From Diphasiastrum complanatum (lineage: Eukaryota; Streptophyta; Lycopodiopsida; Lycopodiales; Lycopodiaceae): 64,000 bases of DNA. Within the stretch, counting starts at the first letter, position 1; each line of letters starts with the position of its first letter. This document shows, one piece after another, positions 48,387 to 52,820 of the stretch. Both the position numbers and the translations under genes were made by a program. The stretch covers positions 21,551,097 through 21,615,096 of the forward strand of contig CM055098.1 in assembly GCA_029204225.1 (NCBI GenBank). Reading direction: 5' to 3'. The notes under the pieces are model-generated. The model made no database searches, was not told the DNA's origin, and worked only from the letters and a program-made list of their open reading frames with translations.

Positions 48387-50941
48387 AGAGAGAGAGAGAT
48401 GCACATGATTTCATTTCACATGATATACAGATTCGATTGAATACATGCCTGGTGGGTAGAAAATCACTTAATGGCCTGAAATTGGACAACATTGATCTTG
48501 AAAATCTTGGCAAACTAGATAAATGAATTGCTCTCAAAAAACCCTTTCATTTTGATACCCATATTGGCACAAAAAAATTTCAAAAAAAAAATTAGAAATA
48601 CCGCGTTCCTGGAAACCCTAATGGGAAATCCCGGATCACTTTATGGAACGTGATCTGGAATGTGGCCTGCAACGTTGGATAGTAATAACAATTAGATCCA
48701 AGAATAGTAATAATAGGTTAAGGATATGGTGGAACATGAAAACCATCTAAGATAGCCACTGTTACGTTCTTTACAAGGTGCTGATTTATAGTGTTTGATT
48801 GTTTCACTCAAAACACCTTTCAAAAGTTAATGCCCTACATCAAATCGAGTAAGCCATGATTACACAAAGACCCAATCACTAGAAAGCCTTTAGATATTTT
48901 CTGAGGTAATCCATGTTCAATTACTCTTTTCCCTGCAAATGCAATGTATGCTTTGGGTTTAACAATGGTAATATCCTCTAACATAGCGAAACTTGCAGTA
49001 ACTCCACAACCTGTACGATACATTAGAATTGTTACATTTAATAACAATTTTCCACACTTGATAAATTTTTAAAATAGAGAAATCTTAATTATTTTGCATT
49101 AAACTCAAAGTTCCCCCTTGCATGCTGCTACTCTAGAAGAGCACATGATATTTAATGCAGTGATCTTCCAATAAATAGCATATTCACCTAATCTTTTCAT
49201 CTACTACAGAGCCCATACTACCTTCCATGAACTGAAAGCGCATAACACCAAGCGCAACATGAATTCCATTTGATCTACGTATACCCCTTTGAATAGCATC
49301 GGTTAAACCTGTTCGTTTTTGTTAAAAAGTATTATGATTCTTTTAAGAATCCTCATCATAGAATCTGAGAACATCTCGAGTAATCGTGTCTTCATCCATG
49401 GGATGCCAAATGCCATGATCAATCAAAAGTTTAATTCTTTTTGTACTACTCATTTGCAGATGATACCCACATTCCTTAAAATTACGTTTGTTTTGCCTTA
49501 AAAAACTATTTGTTTCTCTTTAATTAAAAAGATATCCTTTGGTAGCCTTTTCAACAAGAAAAGCCCAAACTAATCCACCAAATATATGTTTGTCTTTCGC
49601 CCGCATTTCGGAACTTGATCTGGAAATCCTGTTTAGGGCTCCCCGAATTGCTGCTTTTACTTATTTTTGGTTTATTTTGAGTTATTTGTGGGTTTTTTGA
49701 GTTTTTTTTGTTTTCTTCTAAGTTTTAGTGTAAAAAAAAAAATCCAATCTGGCAATGTGGAATGTGGTTGCAGCGATTCATTGCAACTGTGCTTCAAACC
49801 AATCTCTTAGAGACACAAATTCTCCTGATCCTCGTAAAAAAAACATATATATTTATTGAATTTTAGTCATACTTTCAAAGAAGTTTTGGTTCCATCTATT
49901 ATTCTAAAAAGATTTACTATATAAACTCGATTAATAATAATCATAGTGAAGATGATATGATTGCAATTCATAGGCATCATTAATTTGCACAAGAATCTGA
50001 GATGGAATAGTCTGATACGTGAACATCATTATCGAATCAAAAGCTTGAAGAGTGATTACACATCTATTTTTATGTAATTGATAGTATGATGGAACTTTCT
50101 TTGAGCTATCCATGAAATTTTTTGTACATTTCTTTTCTATACAATCTTTCTGAAGGGATTTTATCTTCCAATCACAAAATTAGGGGGGTTTTATGAACAA
50201 ATTCACAGATTTTGCTATCAATGATGCATAAAAGAAAACAAAAAGCATTCACAAAGCATTCGCCAACTAAGAAATTGTATGAATATCAATGGCTGCCGAT
50301 AGCTCAGGCAGATCTCCAACTAAGATCTCCAAAATAGTACAACTCCCCTACAAGAAGCCCAAGACTCAAAATGATCAAAACTACTAAATGACCAACCTTA
50401 GTGGTTATATATGGTGGATAAAACCTACCTCCTTTCATATAGAAATGGAGGGAAGGTGAAATTCAAAAATTAGGGCCAAAATTAGAAAACCATGTAAATG
50501 GTGTTTCTAGGCCTGTCACATGTAATATAACTGTGTTCAAAAATACTGTCAAAAATAGAGGAGTGGGAATGTCCTCTTCTTTGATATGCATTGACAGTTT
50601 TTGGAAATTCATCCATTCAATCTGTAGCATCTTGGATCGTATCACATTCCCTTTCACGAAAAACTTCATAGTACTCATAGGTTTATTCATAGGATCATTC
50701 ATATCTACTTACATTCTATGATTTTGCAAGAATTGATTAGCTTTGTGACCTTCTTCAATTTGACTTCAGAGAAGCTGTGGCTGCTTTGGCAAAAGTTGGT
50801 GAATCAACTGTGAAGTTAGTAGAAATGCAGACGACTGCCCAGAAAGGTGAAACTATAAAACAGCATGACAGTTCTGACATTGTTGCTGCTCGAGCAGAAG
50901 TTGATGAATTAAAGGACAAAGTGATGCGCCTTGAACGACAG
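3272..50941 (+). CDS. MAD1: Spindle assembly checkpoint protein MAD1, exons 1-8 (3'-partial gene)
   Basis: MAD1 is a coiled-coil protein that recruits MAD2 to unattached kinetochores and sits at nuclear pores in interphase. Eight exons splice with GT-AG borders and matching phases into 468 codons (300+100+161+198+93+132+248+172 nt). The start [13 protein letters not shown] matches the conserved plant MAD1 N terminus, followed by the CxYxCRxMVKS motif across the exon 1/2 border. The rest is almost entirely heptad-rich, charged coiled coil without stops. Plant MAD1 proteins are roughly 700 residues, so the MAD2-binding motif and the C-terminal RWD-like domain should lie past base 64000. No exon was recognised after 50941. 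Introns 1, 3, 7 and 8 are filled with transposons. Reading frame and splice sites are intact, so the gene is probably functional despite spanning more than 60 kb. The family assignment rests on recognition, not a search. Confidence 0.88.
3717..3800 (+). repeat. (GT)n(GA)35 microsatellite in intron 1
   Basis: Long perfect GA run preceded by GT repeats. Unlike the GA tracts at 38-58 kb, no LINE end is attached to it. Confidence 0.9.
4000..6640. other. Intron 1 sequence without recognised genes
   Basis: AT-rich. Apart from the palindromic repeat at about 4770-4985 no coding motif or clear repeat boundary was recognised; the short open frames here (for example 5142-5387 minus) look random. Confidence 0.5.
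4775..4985. repeat. Palindromic MITE-like element with a 36-bp perfect palindrome
   Basis: The sequence gaaccgt recurs in both orientations throughout. Positions 4915-4950 are a perfect 36-bp palindrome built from gaaccgtaccacggttca and its complement. Both ends carry a ggttctca motif. An (ATTA)n-rich core separates the parts. Typical of a foldback MITE; no target duplication was established. Confidence 0.5.
6640..6790 (-). repeat. Copia LTR fragment
   Basis: About 70 bp from 6668 (cccctccaaacttgagtacg...) closely matches 52413-52482, which lies inside the copia LTR at 52005-52542. Only part of the LTR is present. Confidence 0.5.
7351..7655 (-). repeat. Dispersed repeat, probable gypsy LTR part, copy 2
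   Basis: Diverged copy of 709-1003 in the same orientation. It lies directly downstream (minus strand) of the chromodomain-like pol end and of a polypurine-like AACGGGGGTAGAA tract, so a 3' LTR is the best reading. The outer end was not resolved. Confidence 0.4.
7674..7895 (-). pseudogene. Ty3/gypsy polyprotein C-terminal chromodomain-like fragment
   Basis: The minus-strand frame ends ...[18 protein letters not shown], then [18 protein letters not shown]. This matches the chromodomain-like tail of plant chromoviral integrases (P-x-x-x-L-x-R-x-x-x-R-N-x...W-x-x...W-E). The integrase core is absent upstream, where a dispersed repeat and a hAT fragment intervene. A probable LTR follows at 7655. 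Confidence 0.6.
7905..8200 (-). repeat. Dispersed repeat R, copy 1
   Basis: Reads on the minus strand as gcacatgatttcatttcaca ... aaccctaatgggaaatcc ... and matches 48400-48690 (+) over about 290 bp with scattered changes. A (CT/GA)n tract (about 8216-8241) sits just outside its start, as in copy 2. Identity unknown. Confidence 0.6.
8442..8944 (-). pseudogene. hAT-family transposase C-terminal (dimerisation) fragment
   Basis: Minus strand: [18 protein letters not shown], a stop, then [20 protein letters not shown]. This is the hATC domain signature ([16 protein letters not shown]). The Trp codon after CERN is TAG (8869-8871), so this copy is dead. An intron is apparent: donor GAC|gtgagt at 8737 and acceptor tttgcag| before 8633. 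The last exon (8633-8442) encodes [11 protein letters not shown]... and a basic tail. The N-terminal zinc finger and catalytic region are missing. The fragment abuts gypsy RT sequence at about 8944. Confidence 0.75.
8945..9640 (-). pseudogene. Ty3/gypsy reverse transcriptase fragment (element B)
   Basis: Minus strand: a long open frame with RT motifs in order: [67 protein letters not shown], and [14 protein letters not shown] (catalytic DD). A stop after LMKLR is followed in frame by [14 protein letters not shown] to about 8945, where hAT sequence begins. RNase H and integrase of this copy are gone. Confidence 0.85.
9660..10050 (-). pseudogene. Gypsy aspartic protease region relic (element B)
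   Basis: The minus strand shows decayed fragments such as [11 protein letters not shown] and [15 protein letters not shown] between the gag zinc knuckle and RT, the usual place of the protease. Stops interrupt it. Confidence 0.5.
10062..10900 (-). pseudogene. Gypsy gag with CCHC zinc knuckle (element B)
   Basis: Minus strand: [30 protein letters not shown] and [12 protein letters not shown] are typical of plant gypsy gag, followed by [14 protein letters not shown] (CX2CX4HX4C). Several stops and frame changes break it. It lies directly after an LTR on the minus strand. Confidence 0.75.
10930..11481 (-). repeat. Gypsy LTR shared between elements A1 and B
   Basis: The minus strand starts TGTTACGAGACCGTAACAG at 11481, right after the polypurine tract AAGGGGGAGGGAG (11482-11494). 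The left end is near 10930, before gag. It lies between an upstream integrase/chromodomain (A1) and a downstream gag (B), so it serves as 3' LTR of one and 5' LTR of the other. The left boundary is approximate. Confidence 0.55.
11530..12747 (-). pseudogene. Gypsy integrase with chromodomain-like tail (element A1)
   Basis: The main frame (12747-11995) carries the integrase core: [19 protein letters not shown] (first Asp), [18 protein letters not shown] (second Asp), and [20 protein letters not shown] (catalytic Glu). A broken C-terminal part follows with [20 protein letters not shown] and a chromodomain-like [19 protein letters not shown] ending near 11530. RT and gag of this copy are absent upstream. 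A Pro-rich unrelated frame (12744-12998) abuts it. Confidence 0.82.
13380..14060 (+). pseudogene. Decayed copia gag-protease relic
   Basis: Multi-stop reading. Fragments include [33 protein letters not shown] (gag) and [13 protein letters not shown] followed by HKEWLTIEW, resembling the copia protease W-x-x-D-S-G-A...H-x-T...W. No LTRs paired. Confidence 0.5.
14061..14886. other. Rest of intron 1 before exon 2
   Basis: Nothing recognised beyond weak continuation of the copia relic; the last part provides the acceptor for exon 2. Confidence 0.4.
14887..14986 (+). CDS. MAD1: MAD1 exon 2
   Basis: Acceptor tttcag| at 14886 and donor G|gtgcaa at 14986. It encodes [15 protein letters not shown] and further coiled coil. 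It continues exon 1 in phase 0, completing the plant MAD1 signature CRxMVKS, and ends in phase 1. Confidence 0.85.
15159..15319 (+). CDS. MAD1: MAD1 exon 3
   Basis: Acceptor caacag| and donor CAG|gtctgt. The phase-1 join from exon 2 restores a Glu codon, then [17 protein letters not shown] and an Arg/Glu-rich coiled coil ending ARCNELQ. Intron 2 is only 172 nt. Confidence 0.85.
15320..16380. other. Start of intron 3; possible 5' LTR/leader of gypsy element E
   Basis: From about 15590 the sequence is more GC-rich and precedes a gypsy gag, so it could be LTR and leader, but no matching partner or primer site was found. Confidence 0.3.
16390..18480 (+). pseudogene. Ty3/gypsy relic E (gag, RNase H, integrase; RT missing)
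   Basis: gag at 16700-17190: [27 protein letters not shown] and [13 protein letters not shown] match plant gypsy gag. This runs almost directly into RNase H (17200-17590: [33 protein letters not shown]) and an integrase piece (17870-18240: [40 protein letters not shown]). Protease and RT are deleted. Frames change repeatedly. Confidence 0.7.
18500..21130 (+). pseudogene. Ty3/gypsy relic F (protease, RT, RNase H, integrase)
   Basis: Protease-like [17 protein letters not shown] at 18570. RT at 19150-20010: [35 protein letters not shown] and [11 protein letters not shown]. RNase H at 20010-20330: [20 protein letters not shown]. Zinc-binding and core integrase remnants follow to about 21130 with many stops. 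It follows relic E in the same orientation but has its own protease, so it is a second copy. Confidence 0.7.
21140..22495. other. Remainder of intron 3
   Basis: AT-rich, no recognised coding motif. An open frame at 21676-22029 follows an acceptor-like aacag but has no coiled-coil character. Confidence 0.4.
22496..22693 (+). CDS. MAD1: MAD1 exon 4
   Basis: Acceptor attcag| and donor GAG|gtgtgt, phase 0 at both ends, 66 codons. It encodes [18 protein letters not shown] and more Ala/Lys/Glu coiled coil. It follows the NELQ of exon 3 directly, the order expected for plant MAD1. Confidence 0.85.
22792..22884 (+). CDS. MAD1: MAD1 exon 5
   Basis: Acceptor gaacag| and donor AAG|gtagtt, phase 0, 31 codons ([20 protein letters not shown] and on to ENYVAK). 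Coiled coil. Too short to stand out as an open frame; found by splice phase and composition. Confidence 0.82.
23518..23649 (+). CDS. MAD1: MAD1 exon 6
   Basis: Acceptor gcacag| and donor TGT|gtatgg, phase 0, 44 codons. It begins [18 protein letters not shown] and ends RKELENC. Coiled coil. Confidence 0.84.
23650..25206. other. Intron 6 of MAD1, no recognised element
   Basis: 1557 nt of T-rich sequence with no clear transposon motif. Confidence 0.5.
25207..25454 (+). CDS. MAD1: MAD1 exon 7
   Basis: Acceptor ggttcag| and donor AG|gtgatt, ending in phase 2. It contains [14 protein letters not shown] and [18 protein letters not shown], the best-conserved part of the plant MAD1 middle region (ENVELLKE..., WK...I). 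The acceptor is a NAGNAG type (cag|gcagcag), so one Ala codon is optional. Confidence 0.88.
25950..26830 (+). pseudogene. Decayed LINE reverse transcriptase relic in intron 7
   Basis: Stop-riddled fragments in LINE order: [19 protein letters not shown], a broken YCFVDF, STIGVK (stop) [17 protein letters not shown], and [19 protein letters not shown] then TSRLGKGQS. These match the family-A LINEs at 33-37 and 61-63 kb but are far older. No ends seen. Confidence 0.65.
26831..27240. other. Unassigned stretch of intron 7
   Basis: No recognised features; the outer end of copia K's LTR may fall within its right part. Confidence 0.3.
27243..27301 (+). repeat. (GA)28 microsatellite
   Basis: Perfect GA run next to or inside the copia K LTR. 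Confidence 0.9.
27302..27714 (-). repeat. 3' LTR of copia element K (outer end unresolved)
   Basis: The minus strand begins TGTTAGGAATTAATGG at 27714, preceded by the polypurine tract TAAGGGGGAG (27715-27724). The LTR continues towards lower coordinates at least to the GA tract; the terminal CA was not placed. Confidence 0.6.
27750..29140 (-). pseudogene. Copia element K pol remnants (zinc knuckle, protease, integrase; RT deleted)
   Basis: Minus strand from 29140: [14 protein letters not shown] (gag knuckle), [19 protein letters not shown] (protease active site DSG), then [11 protein letters not shown] and CSEHGIKRQ (integrase), a multi-stop stretch, and an open frame 28572-27916 starting [19 protein letters not shown], the post-core integrase region. 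After [18 protein letters not shown] it jumps to DQVADIFTK, the end of copia RNase H, so almost all RT/RNase H is missing. The protease and integrase core also join abruptly at about 28840. Upstream gag lies at 32287-32951, beyond T1. Confidence 0.82.
29141..29145. other. Target site duplication of T1 (left)
   Basis: gtcct immediately before the 5' LTR; repeated at 32282-32286. Confidence 0.85.
29146..29637 (+). repeat. T1 5' LTR (492 bp)
   Basis: Differs from the 3' LTR mainly by a replaced stretch around 29300-29370 (starting ggatcccccggggatgg), absent from the 3' LTR. Elsewhere the two are nearly identical. Confidence 0.88.
29638..29652 (+). promoter_or_regulatory. T1 primer binding site
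   Basis: tgatatcagagccat directly after the 5' LTR, one change from the tggtatcagagc site complementary to initiator tRNA-Met used by plant copia elements. Confidence 0.75.
30478..30669 (+). pseudogene. Gag-like fragment inside T1
   Basis: [19 protein letters not shown] and [12 protein letters not shown] resemble the N-terminal gag motif of copia elements (L-D-G-x-N-Y-x-x-W). The frame stops after 63 residues. Confidence 0.45.
31828..32281 (+). repeat. T1 3' LTR (454 bp)
   Basis: Preceded by the purine tract aaggaggg (31820-31827) and followed by the gtcct duplication at 32282-32286. Confidence 0.88.
32287..32951 (-). pseudogene. Copia K gag, 5' part
   Basis: Minus strand 32951-32493: [37 protein letters not shown] and [14 protein letters not shown] are copia gag. 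A frame change near 32500 leads to [20 protein letters not shown], then a Lys-rich [14 protein letters not shown] at the T1 insertion point. The other half (knuckle, protease) is at 29140 and below. The N terminus is fused to LINE M6 3' UTR near 32950, so the copia leader and 5' LTR are missing. Confidence 0.82.
33014..36665 (-). pseudogene. LINE M6 ORF2 (endonuclease-RT), multiply broken
   Basis: Begins after the ORF1 UAG as [13 protein letters not shown] ... MIGV, with the endonuclease WN motif damaged (Trp codon TGA). [20 protein letters not shown] and [10 protein letters not shown] are endonuclease pieces in different frames. RT pieces: 35732-35079 linker, 35005-34733 ([30 protein letters not shown]), then [18 protein letters not shown] and [16 protein letters not shown]. 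It ends near 33014 with TSFFSRWRS. Many frameshifts and stops. Confidence 0.75.
36626..36668 (-). promoter_or_regulatory. In-frame UAG and downstream stem-loop, LINE M6
   Basis: TAG at 36668-36666 followed by GGA. After 6 nt, 36659-36650 pairs with 36634-36626 (9 pairs, one bulged T); the loop contains GGGAGCA. ORF2 is in the same frame as ORF1. Confidence 0.6.
36666..37535 (-). pseudogene. LINE M6 ORF1 (L1 ORF1p-like)
   Basis: Starts [21 protein letters not shown] coiled coil ([20 protein letters not shown]) is followed by a stop at about 37239 and a second coiled coil ([18 protein letters not shown]). Then come the RRM ([38 protein letters not shown]) and the C-terminal domain ([30 protein letters not shown]). 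The order is that of L1 ORF1p: coiled coil, RRM, CTD. One premature stop. Confidence 0.75.
37579..38175 (-). mobile_element. LINE copy M5: 5'-truncated ORF1-only copy
   Basis: Begins immediately after the (CT)n tract that ends M4, in mid-ORF1 ([20 protein letters not shown]). It continues through [20 protein letters not shown] and [17 protein letters not shown] to a TAG near 37800. A family-A 3' UTR follows directly and ends in the nested hairpin and (CTT)n. No ORF2 at all. Confidence 0.75.
37608..37639 (-). other. LINE 3' terminal hairpin, M5
   Basis: Outer stem CGTCTT/AAGACG with inner GCC-TTTT-GGC, then TTAATAAAGCTT and (CTT)n. Confidence 0.65.
38176..38250. repeat. (GA)37 tract at the M4/M5 junction
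   Basis: On the LINE strand this is (CT)n directly after M4's (AATTCT)n tail and directly before truncated M5 ORF1. Confidence 0.92.
38284..38312 (-). other. LINE 3' terminal hairpin, M4
   Basis: Outer GTCTT/AAGAC, inner GTAC-(6 nt)-GTAC, followed by TTAATAATAATAATTCT repeats. Confidence 0.65.
38497..41637 (-). pseudogene. LINE M4 ORF2 (AP endonuclease and reverse transcriptase)
   Basis: Endonuclease: LGFWNCNGF (Asn), LLLAETHES (Glu), [14 protein letters not shown] (Asp, Asn), [10 protein letters not shown] (Asp) and TISDHSLL (Asp-His), all intact. Compared with P1, about 137 residues between LTDSLA and AKVYGS are deleted in frame, removing the RT fingers entry. One TGA (40264-40266) replaces an Arg codon. 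Then [49 protein letters not shown] (catalytic DD) and YLGVLFSGP. The C terminus has a CX2C...H...C knuckle ([20 protein letters not shown]) and the PIP-box QAHITQFF at 38706-38683. There is no ATG between the ORF1 stop and the first endonuclease motif. Confidence 0.85.
41597..41640 (-). promoter_or_regulatory. In-frame UAG and downstream stem-loop, LINE M4
   Basis: TAG at 41640-41638 followed by GAA. GGGG (41631-41628) pairs with CCCC (41600-41597), and CGGG (41623-41620) with CCCG (41608-41605), separated by an internal loop. The apical loop contains AGGAGC. ORF2 continues in frame 17 codons before the WN motif. Confidence 0.55.
41638..42347 (-). pseudogene. LINE M4 ORF1
   Basis: [19 protein letters not shown], then [20 protein letters not shown] and [20 protein letters not shown] (helix). 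A lesion near 42020 interrupts it. RRM/CTD follow: [54 protein letters not shown] and [16 protein letters not shown], then TAG. It matches P1 ORF1 throughout. Confidence 0.75.
42593..42806 (-). repeat. Tandem 103-bp monomers in the M4 5' UTR
   Basis: Two copies (from about 42601 and 42704) plus a stub at 42796, nearly identical (cagaccatcgcaacttctRc...). Similar in design to monomeric L1 promoters. Confidence 0.75.
42807..42847. repeat. (GA)20 tract at the M3/M4 junction
   Basis: On the LINE strand, (CT)n follows M3's GATAAAGAT and precedes the M4 5' UTR. Confidence 0.92.
42859..42888 (-). other. LINE 3' terminal hairpin, M3
   Basis: Outer stem GTCCT/AGGAC instead of GTCTT/AAGAC: both sides changed together. 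Inner GTAC-(6 nt)-GTAT. Confidence 0.65.
43194..43884 (-). pseudogene. LINE M3 ORF2 remnant (endonuclease part only)
   Basis: After the [14 protein letters not shown], then in other frames [29 protein letters not shown] and [18 protein letters not shown]. Family-A-type sequence. The Asp-His end of the endonuclease and the RT are missing. Frameshifted. Confidence 0.75.
43845..43887 (-). promoter_or_regulatory. In-frame UAG and downstream stem-loop, LINE M3
   Basis: TAG at 43887-43885 followed by GTA. After 7 nt, 43877-43867 pairs with 43855-43845 in 10 of 11 positions; loop CATGGGAGCAC. ORF2 is in frame. Confidence 0.62.
43885..44665 (-). pseudogene. LINE M3 ORF1, frameshifted
   Basis: [20 protein letters not shown], a long Pro/Ser-rich N terminus, then RRM/CTD pieces: [38 protein letters not shown] (stop) [13 protein letters not shown] and [16 protein letters not shown], then TAG. 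The region around 44200-44290 has lost part of the coiled coil. The Pro-rich part is also open in other frames, which are shadows. Confidence 0.65.
44811..44837. repeat. (GAAA)n tract at the M2/M3 junction
   Basis: (CTTT)n on the LINE strand after AAGCTT, followed by the start of the M3 5' UTR. Confidence 0.88.
44847..44878 (-). other. LINE 3' terminal hairpin, M2
   Basis: Outer CGTCTT/AAGACG, inner CACC-TTTT-GGAGTG, then TTAATAAAGCTT and (CTTT)n. Confidence 0.65.
45023..46098 (-). pseudogene. LINE M2 ORF1 (coiled coil, RRM, CTD)
   Basis: [20 protein letters not shown], a Pro/Ser/Thr-rich region, a 36-bp direct duplication (about 45746-45817, [12 protein letters not shown] twice), a coiled coil ([20 protein letters not shown]), then after a frame change near 45470 the RRM ([20 protein letters not shown]) and, after another near 45200, the CTD ([34 protein letters not shown]). 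Stop is TGA, not followed by ORF2. Confidence 0.72.
46482..46529. repeat. (GA)24 tract at the M1/M2 junction
   Basis: (CT)n on the LINE strand after M1's (AATTCT)n, followed by CGCGTGCGCGG, the M2 5' end. Confidence 0.92.
46560..46588 (-). other. LINE 3' terminal hairpin, M1
   Basis: Outer GTCTT/AAGAC, inner perfect GTGCCC-CT-GGGCAC. Confidence 0.68.
46770..48335 (-). pseudogene. LINE M1 ORF2 C-terminal part (RT palm to C terminus)
   Basis: An uninterrupted frame of about 520 codons: [30 protein letters not shown] (catalytic DD), [28 protein letters not shown], the thumb region, the CX2C...H...C knuckle ([20 protein letters not shown]), the PIP-box QAHITQFF (46970-46947), and a basic Ser-rich tail ending [10 protein letters not shown]. 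The open frame extends artificially through the microsatellite to 48404. No stops, so this is the youngest-looking copy by coding condition, but it is truncated. Confidence 0.85.
48336..48399. repeat. (GA)n tract between M1 and repeat R
   Basis: GA run with one interruption (gacaggag); it borders both the LINE truncation point and repeat R. Confidence 0.92.
48400..48690 (+). repeat. Dispersed repeat R, copy 2
   Basis: Starts gcacatgatttcatttcaca and includes aaccctaatgggaaatcc, as in copy 1 (7905-8200, minus). Its (GA)n border is also shared, suggesting the tract belonged to R before M1 inserted. Confidence 0.6.
48760..49600 (-). pseudogene. accD: Plastid accD fragment in nuclear DNA (NUPT)
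   Basis: Plastid accD encodes the carboxyltransferase beta subunit of acetyl-CoA carboxylase. Minus-strand fragments occur in accD order: [20 protein letters not shown] and [20 protein letters not shown] (about 49470-49340), [20 protein letters not shown] and [16 protein letters not shown] (49325-49180), GGTLSLMQ (49115), then [20 protein letters not shown] and [16 protein letters not shown] ... NHGLLDLM (49015-48835). Frameshifts, stops and small deletions show it is dead. It lies inside intron 7 of a nuclear gene next to LINEs, so this is a plastid-to-nucleus transfer. Plastid sequence may extend further at either side. Confidence 0.85.
49601..50769. other. End of intron 7
   Basis: AT-rich. 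A minus open frame (49931-50113) might belong to the plastid insert but was not recognised. No other element seen before exon 8. Confidence 0.35.
50770..50941 (+). CDS. MAD1: MAD1 exon 8 (last exon seen in the window)
   Basis: Acceptor acttcag| and donor CAG|gtaggt. The leading A completes an Arg codon with the AG of exon 7, giving [19 protein letters not shown], then VKLVEMQ and a coiled coil ending MRLERQ. The phase match across 25.3 kb supports the joint. The next exon must lie beyond the retroelements of intron 8. Confidence 0.83.
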
Positions 50942-52004
50942 GTAGGTGCTTGTTTGAGCCATGGTGAGCTTCCATTGAGCTTGTTTCTAGAACACATTCA
51001 AAATACACACACACGTGGTCTGATAAATTCCTACATTCCTCTATGATTACAAGATTTTGGTTCAAATGAGCAAAAATGTTTGCCTTGCGTGGAAGTATCT
51101 AGAATGCTATCACTAATTTTATTTAAAAGCATGGAATCAAATCTTTCGCTATTCTACTGGCTTAATGCATTTCAACCAACGTTCTTCTTCGTCAGAAAAT
51201 TAAATCTTAACAAGGCTGTGTTCTCAAACTCAAAATGCTGGTATTATTTTGCTATTATAGAGTCTAGATGTACATATCTAATTGTTCTCCATGCTATATA
51301 GTAATATACACACTGTTTCAAGGGACTATACCTTGTCAAGCCACCAATGTCCTTGACAACATTGTCATTTTAGTGATGGACCGGCTGTCCAACCAAAATC
51401 TTAAATTCGGCACAAAGAGGAACAACCATAAAACATTTATATTAGAGCCAAAACCTGCTAGTATGTTGGCAATCTTTCACATGTTGACCATCGACCTTTG
51501 ATTGTACGTTCTACTCAAATCTAGGTTGGTTTCTAGATACCAGTGGTAAGTATAGTACATGCTTTAACAACCGTTGGCTCATATTTGGTGTTGATTGAGT
51601 GCACTAGAAGGGTCCTAAATCCTATATGTGGGACTGTTGATATAACAATAGTATGAGGTAGCTGGTTTATCTAGAATTTCTCAAGAACTTCGTAAATTAT
51701 CTTGAAATGACTTTTCTTTTAAAGAGTTGGCTCTTTACAATTATGGACTCGGCTCATTACATTCACCGCATCCTTGGGCCCTCTTGTAGGAGGGCGCACT
51801 ATTCTCCCTCCTTATCCATTTTGATTAGGTTCACTGACATTATCTTATCCTCCGGAAGGCCCCATGAAGGTTTCATTTTAGGGCCTCCTTGTGGGTATAA
51901 GGAGGACCTATTGTCATTGATCTCTCTCTTTAGTCTCCTTAAGCATTCTCTTTACCGCTTTCTAGGGTTAGTTCATGCTGCTTTCTTAGCTTAGCTATTG
52001 ATCT
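50942..52004. other. Start of intron 8, no recognised element
   Basis: No coding motif; the short open frames here lack any family signature. Confidence 0.4.
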
Positions 52005-52542
52005 TGTCGGAATTCAAGGTTAACTAGAAGCGGAAACATTCACAATGAATTAAGTGATTACTGTTCTATGAACAATCACAAATTATGGTTACAAGTGGAA
52101 GCAAAGTAGGATATCAATGGAGACAAATCTTTATACAAAGAATGTATATACACAAGCATTGCCACTCTCTCTAGTCTCTCCAGCCTCTTTAGGCTCTTCC
52201 TTCCCTCTTCACCAGAAAGAGGGCGCCTATCTATACAAGTAGAGATAGAGAAGCCAATGGTTCCCAATGTCGAATATCCAAAAGCCAATAGCCAAGAGCC
52301 ATTTATTATATAGGAGTTACAAAATCAAATGAAAAGCCTTGGCATTAGACAACCAAGTGCTAATTGGAGAAGAAGGTCACTTGCCCCATGGACCACTCAT
52401 TATGAGTTAGGCCCCTCCAAACTTGAGTACATGGACCAAAGTTAAAAAGTGCTCCTTGGGTCCTCAAAACCATATACATTGCTCTGCATCAACAAAGGAA
52501 TCTCCATTAAAGGACAATTAGGACAAATAATGATTTCTAACA
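52005..52542 (-). repeat. Copia LTR (538 bp)
   Basis: Minus strand TGTTAGAAATCATTATTTG ... GAATTCCGACA, with TG...CA ends and a polypurine tract (TTAAGGGAGAG) immediately upstream. It shares a 70-bp block with 6668-6740. Confidence 0.65.
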
Positions 52543-52569
52543 CTCTCCCTTAATGACAAATTTAATTTT

Positions 52570-52820
52570 GCTTTACCCCCATCAAAGGTTCTCGTTTTGT
52601 CTCCAGACCTCAACTCTCAGGTAGTAGTGTAGGTCCCTGAGATTCTTGATCTCAAATTCTGCAATTAGCCGCCTGGTCAGCTTACCAATGCCACTACAAA
52701 AATTGAAGGTAAGAGAACAATTTAGATGGATCTACTCTGATGATAGAACTTCCATCTGAGTTGCGCCTCCAAAGTAGATACTCCACAGGAAGATCAACAT
52801 ATGGTTCTAAACGAATAGCC
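52570..52820 (-). pseudogene. Copia reverse transcriptase scrap before the LTR
   Basis: The minus strand reads KLTRRLIAEFEIKNLRDLHY and YLRVEVWRQNENL, the copia RT region L-x-x-x-F-E-M-x-D-L-G-x-L-x-Y-F-L-G-x-E-V. The rest of pol, including RNase H, is missing before the purine tract. Confidence 0.6.

Noticed and set aside
49931-50113. Minus-strand frame as the N-terminal part of the accD insert
   Set aside because: Could not be matched to accD by eye; left unassigned.
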